A stretch of DNA of 64,000 nt from Takakia lepidozioides (GCA_030704615.1 CM060731.1:44950001-45014000); one strand, 5' to 3'; shown: positions 37,176 to 49,530, counted from the first letter of the stretch. Made by a program: numbers and translations. The notes: generated by a model from the letters alone, not told the origin.

Positions 37176-37823
37176 TTGGGAGAGAGGAATAGACATAGGG
37201 AATCATCTGGACCTCTCACACCACTAAGATCAAAGAGTACATCACCCATACCGGAAGAACTAGAGTTGGATGCCACTCCTTCTGTTTCTTTGCAAGTAAG
37301 ATTAAGGGAATTGGTACAGGAAGAAGATCAATCACGAGGTGAAAGATCTGAGGTACATCCCTGGATAAAAGATTTGACAGAAATCTTTGATAAGAGTTGG
37401 CATGGAACACCAAAAGCAAGAACTCCAGTTTCTGAAGCGGAAGGTGAAGAAGGAGGAGAGGATGTGGCAGAGCCAACGGAGAGTTCAGACTCTCCAACAC
37501 CATTACAGTTGAGTTACATGAGTAAAGAAGAAACCCAAGGGCAGAACTTGGAGGATGAAAACAGAGAGAAGAAATTGGAAGAGGAAGAATATGAAGAAGT
37601 AGACCCAACAGCTGAGGTTGAGACTACAACCAGGACATCCCAACCCGTTGGACCTGGATCAAGTGGAGCACTTGGATCACAGGCCAACGAAGGTGTCGGC
37701 TCAGGGGGATCAGGCGGGCTGCCTGGATCAAGCTCTGGGGGGACAGGGAGTGTGGGAAGTAGTGCAACTGAAGCTGGGAATACTGTGAATATCGTGGGGC
37801 CAGAAGCAGGGAGTGCTCAAGGG
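37176..37823 (+). pseudogene. gag N-terminal region of gypsy element, interrupted
   Basis: The frame opens near 37176 and encodes a disordered Glu/Ser/Gly-rich region (EEEEYEEVDPTAEV, GSGGSGGLPGSSSGG). It is cut at 37824-37830, CCACCAC, where LINE sequence begins. The same seven bases lie on the other strand at 54887-54893, next to the remainder of gag, so this is the other half of the gag gene at 54886-53540. No zinc knuckle is present in this half. Confidence 0.6.
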
Positions 37824-37830
37824 CCACCAC

Positions 37831-38040
37831 TTGGTGGGGCAAATCACACACAGCAGATTGATGCTTGTGTGAAGGGTTTTCTAGAGGATATCTGGAAAAC
37901 CCGGATTAATTCCTTATACGATGGTAAGTCTTACTACCAACGTCAGCCCTGTTCCTTTTGTTCCCACTGAAACTGGGCGCGGGGTCAATGGCCACAAGGC
38001 TACGGCAAACAACGTCTTATGAGTACAATCTCATCCTTAT
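37831..38040 (+). mobile_element. LINE, 5' segment beside gag
   Basis: The segment begins GGGGCAAATCACACACAGC and matches the start of the units in the PP2A intron (13805 onward), through AGAGGATATCTGGAAAAC, a GTAAGTC donor-like site, and GGGTCAATGGCCACAAGGC to GTCTTATGAGTACA. The bulk of the LINE is at 54894-57500 on the opposite strand. The two parts were separated by an inversion. Confidence 0.6.
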
Positions 38041-38459
38041 CATCCCTCGCCTTTTGGAAAATTCCAGCCATAATTGAAGGGCAATTGGTTGTTGTACTTA
38101 ACTGCACGAATGTTCCCCTTTCTGTTGGAATGAGCCGCACGTCCTTTCCATGCTGACATACCCTTTCTTCTTCCTGCAGGATCCTTTGCCCAGCCCTGTT
38201 ATTTCTATCATTTGTGCCATCCTCTTGGCGTTTCCACAGCCTCCCCTCATTGCCAGTGAAGTGTTTCTTTCTCTTCCCTTTGTCTTTAAAGACACTCCAA
38301 CTGTTAGCTGCAGTACCCTTCGCTGATTTCTTATTGCCTTTGACCTCATGTATGTTTTCAATCATGTTTGAAGGGTGATCACTTGCTGCCATATGCATGA
38401 CTGTGTCCTTGACTGCTTCTCTTGTCTCAGTATGATGTTTAATTGTTGTCATGTCAGGC

Positions 38460-39180
38460 TGTGCTCAGCTGCACCGTGGTGTCTTCAAATGGATCAATTT
38501 TTCAGACACGGTCTTGCCAACTGAATGATGCAGGTTCACTTGGGAGAGTGCACTCCCCCTTTCCTCTATGCTTCTGTTTCATGTTCAAAGGTAGGCTTCC
38601 TTCCCTGAGTTTAAATTTCAGTCTAGTGCCGAGAGTGGGTGGACCCTTGAGGTCATCCAAGATGTCATCCCCCATGTCACTGACTAGAAACAAGTTCACG
38701 GACGTTTTATGCCTAACTTCATTTTCATCAGACAATCTCATGGCAATAGACATGGCTTTGGACACTACAACCTCTAAGTCTGATTTATCCAGCAGGGTCA
38801 AGACTTGCGGATCCAGGTCCAGGTCCTTGAGAATCTCTTCTACTCTGGCCTTGGGAAAACACCTTTTGATCTCAGTCCAGAAAGTGGTCAGAGGTACCAA
38901 TATCAGTTCTGTCGATCAACACATTGGCACACTGGGGAACAAATTTTTGTCCATTATGATATAGTCCACAATGGAACGTTCCCCAGTTTGGGATTTCTCA
39001 CGAGTCCACTGCACTTGGTCACCTCTTGTCTTGTTAATCAAGGTCAAAAGCTGAAGCTCTTCCAGACAGTTAATTAACCGTCTGCCATTAGAATTCAGCT
39101 CGTCCTCACCAGAAGACCCAATGATATCGTCCTGATGGAGCCCTTTGCCCACTTGGGCATTGAAGTCACCCTACAATAGC
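38460..39180 (-). pseudogene. LINE fragment, endonuclease joined to C-terminal region
   Basis: On the minus strand, 39177-38916 reads like the end of an exonuclease-endonuclease-phosphatase domain (GKGLHQDDIIG, then a SIVDYIIMD motif typical of its C-terminal part). It is followed directly by 38900-38502, which matches the C-terminal part of the larger LINE copy ([26 protein letters not shown]). The reverse transcriptase between them is deleted. A further minus-strand frame at 38452-38000 is Lys-rich and unassigned. Confidence 0.7.
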
Positions 39181-39244
39181 ACCACAGAGATGAAGAGAAG
39201 CTTTGGAATGAGACACTTTTCTGACCCCAGTCGATGGTGGGACA

Positions 39245-40060
39245 ATGTGGGTGGATGGTCAACTGGAAACAGCAGCGGCAACAGCGCAATTGATAAAGCA
39301 AGGCACTGCTGATGAAAGGTACCTTCTTCAACGTATTTCAGCCTGAGGGCACCTTCTGGTTTGATCTGTTTCAGCCTGTTTTTCCCTCTCATCAGACTCA
39401 GCCCTGAAGCATATGTATTGAATTTTGTAAGTTAGCTCGTTGGGTGGATCTGCGGTGCTCTGGAGTGACTTTGCAAGTTGCTGCCGAGGTGGTAGCATGA
39501 CAGTACCTAAAAAAAGATAATAGATAGAACAAGGGACTGCTAATGAAGGTACCTTCTTCAACACATTTCAGCCTGTTTTTCCCTATTATCAGAGTCGTCC
39601 CTAGATTTCCAGATGGCGGATTCCAAGCTCCAGATTACTTATGATTCCATGTGGAATGATAGCTACAAGAAACCTGGATGGGTAGATGGTCAACTGGAAG
39701 CCACAATAGTAGCTGCAGAGGCATGATGTACGCATTGTTAGTGTGGAGGGAGGGGTAGCTGTTGATGCAGGGAGAGGATCGTGGGTGCAAAATCATCCAA
39801 GAGGGCCAGATTTGGAGCAAGGAACAGCGCTGGCAGGAGTTCTATAAATTTGATCCACAGCGGTGGGACAATATTGTCAACAAGGTGAGCTTTCTTCATG
39901 CAACATCGTAGGGAGTTTGACAGAACTTTGTATTTAAATATGTTAGTGTGGAGGGAGGGCTAGCCGCTGATGCAAGGATGGACTGTGGGTTCAGGATCAC
40001 CCAAGAGGGCTACCAGCAGTGGAAGTAGCAGCATTTGGTCAATAGCAGCAGCAAAAATTA
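39245..40060. repeat. Duplicated units upstream of element X coding region
   Basis: Several words occur twice in order: AGGTACCTTCTTCAAC at 39318 and 39545, ATGGTCAACTGGAA at about 39254 and 39686, and GTTAGTGTGGAGGGAGGG at 39738 and 39942. The spacing is about 200-430 bp, so the region is a partial multi-copy duplication. One part (39820-39900) matches repeats in the transporter intron. Confidence 0.65.
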
Positions 40061-40243
40061 ACAACATCAAACTCATCAATCAGGTACTTGCTTCTGTATA
40101 CATTTCATCCTCTTATGAACGTAGTTCCTACTTGGACAGCCTATAGGGTTGTATAAAACAGTTCCAACCCGGGTGCTTTGTTATTGGTCTATCAAGGTCT
40201 GATTTGAAATGTTTTCATTTTGCATTTTGCAGGTGAACTCATC

Positions 40244-43200
40244 ATGGAAGATGAGTTGGAAGTAAAAGTCCTGCTTGTTGGAGGAGATGCATCACCAAAC
40301 AGGCTTGGTTCTGTGTTCACTATGCAAGGTGTCACATACAAATGCATCCGAGCAGAAATTATAGGTGATGAGCTTGTCTCAGCAAAATTTCATTTCCTTT
40401 CCATGGGGGGTAGTGTCCTTTCAGCCAAGCAAGAAGAGAGGATGGTTCTGAAAGGGGATACTGTACACATTAAGATTTCAGACCAAAATGATGGGGACCA
40501 AGGATTGAAAAGACCTCTATCTTCCAGTGGGTCTACGATCTTGCATGAGGACAGACCAGGCGAGGACCCGGCACCAGTGTCTACCAAGATGAGGATGGAC
40601 CCTGATACACCCTTTGCTTGGCGATGGTGGAAATGAAGACCATGCACATGAGCATGCACTTCAGCAGAGATCTGGTAGATTGTGCAGCTCGTTGGCTACA
40701 TCCAACGATATTCAAAAATGGCAGAAAGAGATTAGAGCCGTTGAAAGGCAAATCTCTGCAGAAGGACGATGTGACAAGTTTGAGCTGATGACAAAGGATC
40801 AACAAGGACAAGCAATGTTCCACATATGGTGTGTTGAGTGTGAGGATGTTTATGCACGGTCTGGGAAAAACAAACCATATGATGCATGTGCAAACTTTAT
40901 GAGATCTCATTTGAGGAGTGAGGGGCATCGCATAGCCTATGAGAGGCGTCATGGGAAGGGTTCATCACAATGTGTCATCAGCCCTGTAAATGCAGATGAA
41001 GCATTAGACGCAAAGAAGAACAGGGTGAAGGAGGCATTAGAGGAAGTCACTCGGTTTTGTGAGGACAATCCTGGAAACAGATTTGAGATTGTGGAAGCCA
41101 CAATTGGAGACTATTCGTAGTTGGGTTCCATAAGGATTAGGTGCCCACTGGATTCGAAGTGGCTACTCTTGTTTCCAAGGACAGGTTCTTTGCAATTTTC
41201 TTTGACAGAGCATGTGAAAGGAAAAACTCATGTCGATGCAAAGATTTGCCAGAAGGTTGGAAGTAGTGAAGGACCTTGCAAAAAGAGAGGAAGGCCTCCA
41301 AAGCCTATGATTGCCAAAGATGTAAAGCAACGGGATCTAAGCTCTTTCTTGGTCAGTCAACCTGTGTTGCCGTCCCCACCACTTGACAATCCAATTGTGG
41401 CATCAACAATGGGAGCATCCTCGTCACAAACTCCATATGCTTGTGTTGACGCTGCCCAACGGGGAGATCTGATCGAGGATTGACAATTACAGCAAAGGTC
41501 CCAATGCAACAAAGGAAGAGACAGTTTGTGTTGGGGCCTATGGGATGAATGGTGGGAGTACAACCAGCAGAGAATAAGTCTGAAACCATTCCTTCAAGAT
41601 AGCAAGGGAGGAAAGAAGTGGTATGTCGAGCCGTTGACAAATGCAACCATCACTCTAAACAATCAAGAGCATAAGGTTGTTGGTACGTTTCGGCACGCGG
41701 ATTGTTTTAGAGTGTCATTGGATGGGGAGCCATTTCCAAACTTGAGATGTTCAGCATGTTCTTCCATTCCCTTGGAAAATGACTTCAGAATGAGGGTATA
41801 TAGAGAAAGAGGTACCATGGAATGTAGAGGGGAGAGAGATACTGGCAAGGAAGAAGGTTGTCATATCTTGGAAATGCGGAGATTGTCAAACAAGTTTACA
41901 AAAACAGACAGGAGTTGAGGCAGTTGAGGTTCAAATTGTGGGAGGCCAGGACCAAAGTGGCATTATTGTTTGTGCGATGTAGGAGTTTGAAGGAGTCTGG
42001 GATTGAGGCAATTGAAAGAGGAGATGTTCTCAAATTTTGTCATGATATTGTTGATGCACATAGGAGGGGGGATTTTGAAGGAAAAGAAAGTTTGTGGGAT
42101 TTTCTTGTTGATATGGGCAAGAATATTGACAGGTCTCCACAAGGGAAGAGGTATGGTACTAGCACAAATAATGTTTGAGACTGTGCAGCTTTGGGGGGGT
42201 CCGAGATTGCATCATTTTTTGGCTTCAAATGTGGGGGGTCCTTCTATTGATACTACAAGACGGTCTTTGAGGAAAGGTTTGAAGTATAGAGCGGGAGAAA
42301 CGGATGATATATTTCAGCATGTGGCTGGAATTTACAGAGATGTGATGGAAGATGCAAATATTCCATTGGGAAGCATCCCAGTGATGGTGGCCGAAGATGA
42401 AATTGTTGTGAAGCGATTGGTACGTTGGATTGCTAGGGATGACACCCTTCTCGGGTTTTGTGGGCTTCAAGACAACCATGTATGTATTTCAAATTTTGTG
42501 GTGCAAGTGGGAGAAGGGGAATCAGGGTACCAACATATTGTGGAGGCATTCAAAAACAATGTGGTTGCCCATTATGCTAGAGTGTTGATAGCAAATCCTC
42601 TACATGTACGGTTACCTCGATTGGTATTGGTAATCCAGCTCACTTGCAATAGATTTGACAACAATTTTGTGAGATCACAATGGGAAGTGGTGAGACAGTT
42701 GTGGGACAAATATGTGAGGGACGTGGTTGGGCCTATAATTGGGCATGCTTCAGACGGAGATAGTAGGAGGAGAAAAGTGATGTTAGAAGATTATGCCAAT
42801 GGGGCTGGAAATAGATTTTGCATCCCTTGGGAAGGATGGTTGTTTACAGGTCGAGTGTGCAACGGGGGAGATATATACGGACTCCATGATCAGGACTTCA
42901 TCCACAATGGGAAAAAATTGGTAAATCCCTTGGACAGTGCATCACGGACTTTGGTGTTGGGTGATGAGGTTGCTACATTGAATCATGTGTTATTGGTCTA
43001 CCATTCATTTTCAGTGGACAAGCATGGACTTCAGGAATGTGATATCAAAAGAGAAGATCGACAGAATTGGGCAGCAGCTCAACGACTGGCATCTCGGAAG
43101 GTGCAAGCTTGTTTGAGGGAGTTACAATCAACTGTGAATCATCGAAGAGAGATGACCAAAGGTACTGAAATTTACCTATATATCATTTCATGCTACATCG

Positions 43201-44650
43201 ACATTTTTTTGTCTCCTCACATGTCATTGTGTGAGAGGGTACAATCTGCTGTGAAGGTATCATTTTTTTTCAGATTGTGGAAGTTGTGGCTATTCCAGCA
43301 CAAGGTGTATAATCTGAAATCCTTCTTCATTAGCAGGGAAGCATACTTGGATTTACAAATTTCATGCCACTACGTGGTTCTACTTATCAAATTGTTCAAG
43401 GATAAGTTTAATCATGTGCAAGTTCCTTTGAGCCTTGTTGGTTCAGATGTGTGTGAAATATTCTTCAACAAAGTGGGAGGTATGTCACGGAATGAGAGGA
43501 CATATGACGGGTGTGATTTGATTGAGAGTGCGGGAGCATTAACACGCATATCCGAGTTCGAGGCGAATCCAAAAGGACCCAAGTTCTCAAGAGCTCACAA
43601 GAAACAAGAACACATATGGTCTTCTTTGGAGAAGAAGCCAGGTATCCCCCTTGCTGATTTGTCCGACTTTCTACTGTCCAATCGGATGATTACATTGTGG
43701 AGGCTTTGAAAACTGGATTTCTAGAAGCGCAACTTTTATGCCATAAACTTGGGATGAAACCAAACAAAGCAACAAACTTGGATTGGTGGAATGAGCCATG
43801 GACAATTGAGAGACAAATGGAGGTCGAGCTATTCAAAAGCATGGAAGAGGAGGGTGATGATGTCAATGCCATAGATTCTATTTGTCCTCTTAATGCAGAC
43901 ACACATATTCAAAATGAGGTCGTGGAAGATGAATTGGTGTGCGGGCCTTCGAATTCAATGGAGGATGTTTTGAGCCAACCTTTGGATGATCATGCGGAAG
44001 AGGTACTTGTTCAAAGTGAATTGAGACATACTCTGGATGCTGTCATTGATGAGTTTGAACAAGAGAAAGATGGATCGAAGGCAGTGGTTCCATTTGTCAA
44101 AGTAGACGGGAAGACCATATTCAAAAGCACTTTGGTTAGCCAACTCAATGGCAACCTCTCTATCCAAGGATAGATTGACACGAGTAAGAAGTGCATCGAT
44201 GTTGTTTTGCCGAGAAAACAAACCAACTACCAGCAACAAAGCCACGAGCTTGGGATTGGGTTCGGATTGTGCTGTATTTTTTGTTGATGGGGAGACTGCG
44301 ATCCAAACTACAAACAGGAAAGGTAGACCAGGGAAAACCTGCAGAGGAGCAACCAAAGGCACTTGGTATTTGGGCAGGGTTCAAAGAATGCGGAAGAAAA
44401 TCAATAAGCGGTTTGTAGAATGTAGGGATTCTGTTGATTTATTGGAGCGTCCTTCTCATATGGAGATTGGGTTAGCATGGTACCAAAAATTCGAGGAGGG
44501 GTCTATACGTACGATTTGACGGATAACATGATGGTTGATTTGGATTCCATTATCGCGTTAGCATGTTTAAAGTACAATGTCAAGTCAAACACATATGTTC
44601 TTGATGCAAATGACCGAAAAGTCTTTGACAACTTTATCAAAGGCAAATAA
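40244..44650 (+). pseudogene. Element X: putative DDE-type transposase, broken
   Basis: A coding region of about 4.4 kb reads in consecutive frames with in-frame stops at 41118-41120 and 41481-41483 and frameshifts near 40610, 41850, 42150, 43690 and 44150. A TTTTGCAG acceptor at 40232 precedes the ATG at 40244, so an upstream exon may exist. Visible parts in order are a Cys2-His2-like finger (WCVECEDVY ... HLRSEGH, about 40830-40930), an AT-hook KKRGRPPKP (about 41280), a CSAC pair (about 41755), an acidic AEDEIVV (about 42393), SDGDSRRRK (about 42750), and GSDVCEIFFNKVGG (about 43443). The DE and DG-D-RR motifs recall P-element and Kolobok transposases, but I do not recognise the family. 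Confidence 0.6.
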
Positions 44651-44937
44651 TTTTTTTAATTAATTTGTTAGATTTTATTATGTTTTAAATGAATAAATTC
44701 GATATAATATAAAAACATACATATACATATTGGAGGGTTATTTTTAATGATGAAAAATGAGAATATACGTACAGAAGGGGGTACTTTTCGAAAATTGTAA
44801 ATTTTTGTATATTTACAGGAGGGGATTTTATAATCTTCAAAAAGTATGTACAGAGGGGGTATAAATTATCCAAGGACCCATATACAGGGGGTTTTTTTAT
44901 TAGGCGACGAACGCACGTGATACGCACAGTTTATAAA

Positions 44938-44954
44938 GAGTGCACCCCCCGGGG
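44938..44954 (-). repeat. Terminal inverted repeat of element X
   Basis: On the minus strand the end reads CCCCGGGGGGTGCACTC. The opposite end at 58078-58092 reads CCGGGGGGTGTACTC. Subterminal TACAG[A/G]RGGGG words repeat at 44770-44900 and, in the complementary sense, at 57956-58045, which ties the two ends to one element. Confidence 0.75.
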
Positions 44955-45057
44955 CTACTGTCACCCCTAAGGCTCCTGTTGGTCTCAGTCTGTGCAAAAA
45001 TTAAGGGTACCCCATAGATCCTGTATAAGTGTCTAAGTCCCAGACAGTCCTCTAACA
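44955..45057 (-). repeat. First 103 bp of the gypsy 3' LTR, now inverted
   Basis: On the minus strand this starts TGTTAGAGG at 45057 and follows the 5' LTR closely, with three transitions, to GACAGTAG at 44962-44955, where element X begins. The rest of this LTR starts with GACAGCAG at 58093 on the plus strand. The eight bases are the likely X target-site duplication. Confidence 0.88.
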
Positions 45058-45060
45058 TTA

Positions 45061-45074
45061 CCCCTTCCCCTCTC
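45061..45074 (-). promoter_or_regulatory. Polypurine tract of gypsy element
   Basis: GAGAGGGGAAGGGG on the minus strand lies 3 bp before the TG of the LTR, the expected place of the plus-strand primer for reverse transcription. It shows that the gypsy body is oriented on the minus strand. Confidence 0.85.
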
Positions 45075-45248
45075 AAAAAGCCGTGTCCTCACGGTTTACT
45101 GATTGGGATTAGCAATCCTTTGTGAGCGAGCACCTTTCTGACGTTGAGAGTTTCGTGGCGGACTGTGTGTACGAGCCCGAGGTCTGTCACTGGTTGACGG
45201 AGATGATTGAACACTACCTGGATATGTGAGGCCCTCTGGAGGCTGATA

Positions 45249-48200
45249 TCAAGGTAACCTTTCAAGCATATGAGACCCCCGTCGCTTCTTTTCTGCCATC
45301 TGAATTGCATAGTCTTCTCCCATGTCAAAAGAGTCCGCTGAAGAAACAGTTGTATCAGAATCCTCATCGCCTCTCAGGTGTTTTAATTGTCGAACTTTTT
45401 GTGGAGTCCTCTGGGGCATACAATGTTGTCCTACCATGTCTGGAAGTTTATATTTTAAAACTTGCTGTAAACGCTGAATGGCAAATTGGTGAAGACCCTG
45501 AGCTCCTTTCTGTCCAGGTGAGTGGGGTACCAATGACTTGTGAATTGTGCAAGTATTTCCATGCCACATGTCCCTTATAGAAAATATCATTAATGCTGAA
45601 TTTCTGTGTTGACAAATTGTTGCAGGCCACATGAAACCATGAACGAATTTGAGAATCCTTTTGTATCATAACTTTTGCCTCATATAAGTACATATGAGGT
45701 GGCACTGAAGGTAAGACCCAATGATCCCCACTGGAATAACTCACAAAGCGCGATTGCATCTTGTGCTGCTCAATGTGATAACGTACCAGAAAACAAGCAG
45801 CGTAGTATAACCCGCATCCCATGACAATACTTGCTACCTCCTTGGTCTTGGTATAAATGAATCCATGTACAACTTGGAAAGCAATTAATTCCTTCAACAT
45901 GGTACCTGCCTCATGCCAGTACTGTGCAAAGTGATGATCCTCAACTGGTCGATTGTTCAGAAGAACTTTAGTCCTAGTTGCCACTGGCAGCCAAATGCGC
46001 ATGATTTGATAGTAATGTGCGAATGACTGCGAAGGACTAAATTCTTTCCAAACCAAATCCAACACAATGGGAATTTGGTTGAAGGGCATAATCATAGCCC
46101 TATTGTACTCCCTTGCAGCTGGAGTTTTAGGTGGGTTAAAAGCAGCATTGCCCCATACGTCAGGCTGTGGTGGTTGTGGCGTGGCTTTAGTAACAACAGG
46201 GTCAGCTACTGGCACAGTAACTTGTTGTGGTGTTGGTGGCACTGGCTCTTGTATCATTAGCATCTCCTGCACCTGCTGTGAAGAAGATAGAAAAGCCAAA
46301 GTTCTGGCTTGTAAATAAGAAGTCATTAGCTGTTCCTCAGGTATATAGACTCTTTTGTCAATATCTGAAGTTAGGTCCTCCACTTGAGTCTGCAGTCCGT
46401 CTACATCCTCCTGTAACTCCGCTATCCTACTATAGACATTGTCTATAGTAGTTGTGGCAATGTCCTGCACTTGCAATCTGAGCTCATTCATCTCGCTTTG
46501 GGTGAGCTTTCGTGGTGTTTTGCCCTCCACTGGCCCTTGTGCTAACCAGACCTGCATAAGGTGGTTATCCACCAAGTTGCTTGTGGTTCCTCTGAGAGTG
46601 TGCTCCTCTCTGAGTTTGTACACATCTAACTGCTGTTGTAAAGCCTCCATGCACTTCGCATGAGGTTCAACCAAATTCGCATAAGCAACAAGCAGATTAT
46701 TGGCTTCCTTCCAAGCCTTGTTAGTGACCGAGATTTCATTTCTATTGGCCATGACCGTTTGTTGCAACTCCAGGATGTGCTTCTCTTGGTCAGCTTCAAC
46801 CTGCCTGTATTGCTTGAAAGTATCCTCATTGCGACAGATTGTATTCTTCATATTGACAATGAGTTTCATTTGCTCAACATTCTCTTCTTCTGCCTTCGTA
46901 CATTTTTCCGCTTGACTGTTTATTTCTTTTGTAGATTGGTCAAGCATAGTTGTGAGTGTAGCACATTGTATGGCCATCCTGTCATGCACTGTCTGCAACT
47001 CCATATGTAGTGCATTCACTTCTTGCAACTTGCTTTCATGCTTCACCTGCATTTGGTATAGCTGTTGCTTATGTGCTTCGTGCAAATGTTCTTGTGCGAG
47101 GCCTGCCTCAATCAATTGTTCCTTGGCCAATTGCAAAGCCGCTTCTGTACTATCCAAGTTTTGCTGCATTTTGAGAGTGACCTCTTCATCGACCTTGTTT
47201 GCACACTCTGTGGCAAGTCGAGCCTCAAACTCTTGCCTGAGTTCCTCCCTCAAAGCTGCCAATTGAGTAGTGGGAACATGGGATTTGACATAAGTACCCA
47301 ACAAATTCAGTGTCCTGCTTATGGAACTCATAAGCATAGCCTGTTGAGGGTCATCATGGTCAGCTTGCTGCTGTTCTCCCTGATCCTCAACAGTGTGATG
47401 CCTTATGAACCATTCAGGCCATTGCCCCACCAGATTTTCTTCCTGAACCACTTCATCCGTCACTGGTGCTGCAGTGTCTTGGCATTCTACCTGTGGTACC
47501 TCCGTCCATGTGTGTGTATTATATGTGCCGCAGGGTTTCCCTTGGACAATCGTTGCACCTCCGGAATCACTGTGTCCTTGACCATACCAGAATATTCATA
47601 GAGAAGGTCCCCTTCTCTATTTCTGCCACCACCTATTCTGTAGTGGGAATATCTAACCCTTCTTTTTCTAAATCAATTATTTCGGGTTGAACTGCATGGA
47701 CAACTTGTGGTAACCTTGTGACAAGCCGATCCTCTGGCTGTGATGGCTGTGATACTGAAGTAACTTGCTCTTCCCTCTGTGAAGGTCCTGCTTCCAGTAA
47801 TAGCAGTTCTCTGTGCTGCTGTGCCCCTTCCTGCACAAAAACTTGGGAAACATTATCATGCGGATTCCGTGAAGCCAGTGGATCCGCCACTACAGTCTTT
47901 CCCCGCCTCTGTCTCTTATTCTTGGGTTGCCCTGCCAGTCCACCCTCACTGTGTGAAGAGCCTTGCTCTTCCATTGCAGTGGTTTCTGGCTCAAACACTC
48001 CCATCTCCTTTCTTTCTCGCGCATCAAGTATGCCAGAATCAAGAATTATTTGAGCAATGATTGGGCCAGACACTATGATAGGAGACTTTGCGGCAGTACC
48101 CTGTAATCTTTTCATCTCCTCTACCAGTGCGTTGTACATTATGTCCGCCCATTCTACCTCTTCTCCTCTCAGGGCTTTGAGTATTTCCTCTGTGAAGGAT

Positions 48201-48682
48201 CTGCTCAAATACTGTTGGTTCTGTTTCATGGCAAACAGAACGTTCAATACCTGGCCTACCTCCTTTAGCCCTGGGTACACGGCCTTGGTACAAGCATAAC
48301 CCTAAGTTTTAAAGAAACTCCCTTCTTGGAATAAGTCCCCTATTTGCAGTCTTGCCCTATGCTCCTCCACATGCACCTGGCCTGCTGGCAATCGAAACAA
48401 TTGCTGGAGGTATAGGGGAGTAATTACTAATTCAACTCCCTTCACCGTTGTTGCTCCTGTCCTTGGCTCAAAGTTCTGCAAGAATTGTAACATGTACTGT
48501 CTATGGTGCAATGTCCAATCTTTGCTTTGCAATCCTTGCAATCTCAGCTCCTTCAGTATCTGTATCGCCTGTGGGGTAGCAATCGTTTGTTTCTGCAGAA
48601 TTGTGGTGCTCTTCACCCTGATTTCCTCCATTCCTCTCACTCTCTTCATTCTAGACCCACAGAAATGTTTTGGCTGTAACAA
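45249..48682 (-). pseudogene. Long post-pol reading frame of gypsy element
   Basis: Three frames follow each other on the minus strand: 48682-48302, 48280-47633 and 47463-45448, with a last piece to 45249. The first two are in one frame separated only by a TAG at about 48302. A frameshift near 47590 leads to the third, and another near 45510 to the C-terminus. The original product would have been about 1,100 residues. The N-terminal part (VELVITPLYLQQLFRLPAG, EEVEWADIMYNALVEEMKRL) loosely resembles plant-mobile or 'putative plant transposon protein' domains. A long coiled coil rich in Gln and Glu follows (about 47300-46350), then a Pro-rich linker and a conserved-looking C-terminal domain. 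Function is unknown. Confidence 0.6.
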
Positions 48683-49355
48683 CTAAAGAAATGCCTGTAG
48701 TGCACAAAGCATAAACGTATGGTTGCCACAAAAAGCTATGGGTAATTTCTTGTAAGCCTCCGGGGCTTGCAAGCATCACTCAAGAGAAAAGATCCGCTCT
48801 GTTGTTTCGTCCCTATGCCACTGCGTAAGTAATATTGCGAGCGTATAGTCTGTTACTTCCTCCATAGTTTCAAAGCTATAGCATTGATGGTTTGTCTCGT
48901 CGAGACGCCCGTTACTTAGAACGACGCCGACTCTTGCGCTTAATTTCCCTCCAATTTCTTGATCCCTTCTCTGGCTTTCTATTGGCTGTAACCGCTGTGA
49001 CTGGATTTTAGATTTAATTTTCTTTAGTGGACTTTCCCTGCTGGACTGTCCACTAGGATAACACATGTGACAAGAATTTCGCTTTTCTGTACTTGCTGTT
49101 TGTTCTGTTGCCCCTTTTCTGTATTCATTAATGGGCCCGCCATTCATCCAATTTGACGCACTGATTAGGTATTTTGACGGCCATTCTTGTCCCCTTTCTT
49201 GATGACATCCGTTCTTGCACTTCTTTCTCAGTTGTGTGTGGCGCCTTGACTTCCACGTGTCCCTTTGTAAACTGGCTTCCGTCCTTTCTTCCGCCGGCCA
49301 TTTCACTGAAGTTATCCTGCGTCCATCTGTCACTGATTCTATGGATTGTGTAACC

Positions 49356-49530
49356 CTAGTAGGCTGTGTTAAGCTGTGATAGGCTGTGTCATACTGTGGT
49401 ATGCCATGATAGGCTGTGATACACTGTGGTAAGCTGTGATACACTGTGGTAAGCTGTGATAGGCTGTGATGCACTGTGGTAGGTCGTGATAGGCTGTGTT
49501 GCGCCGTGCTGGGCTGTGATAGGCTGTGTC
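49356..49530. repeat. Internal CACAGCC minisatellite
   Basis: Imperfect units such as GGCTGTGAT, ACACTGTGGT and AAGCTGTGAT alternate. Read on the element's sense (minus) strand they are CACAGCC-type units like those in the LTRs. The array starts right after the pol reading frame ends. The Thr-Ala-Tyr-His-type repeat frames read across it are a by-product. Confidence 0.85.

Noticed and set aside
42003-43709. A single intact 568-codon transposase
   Set aside because: The frame begins in sequence that belongs to another frame of element X and ends before the coding similarity does; it is one segment of a frameshifted gene.
46952-47601. Plus-strand Cys-rich frames of 104 and 178 codons
   Set aside because: Antisense to the coiled-coil part of the post-pol protein; the Cys richness comes from reading Gln/Ala codons backwards.
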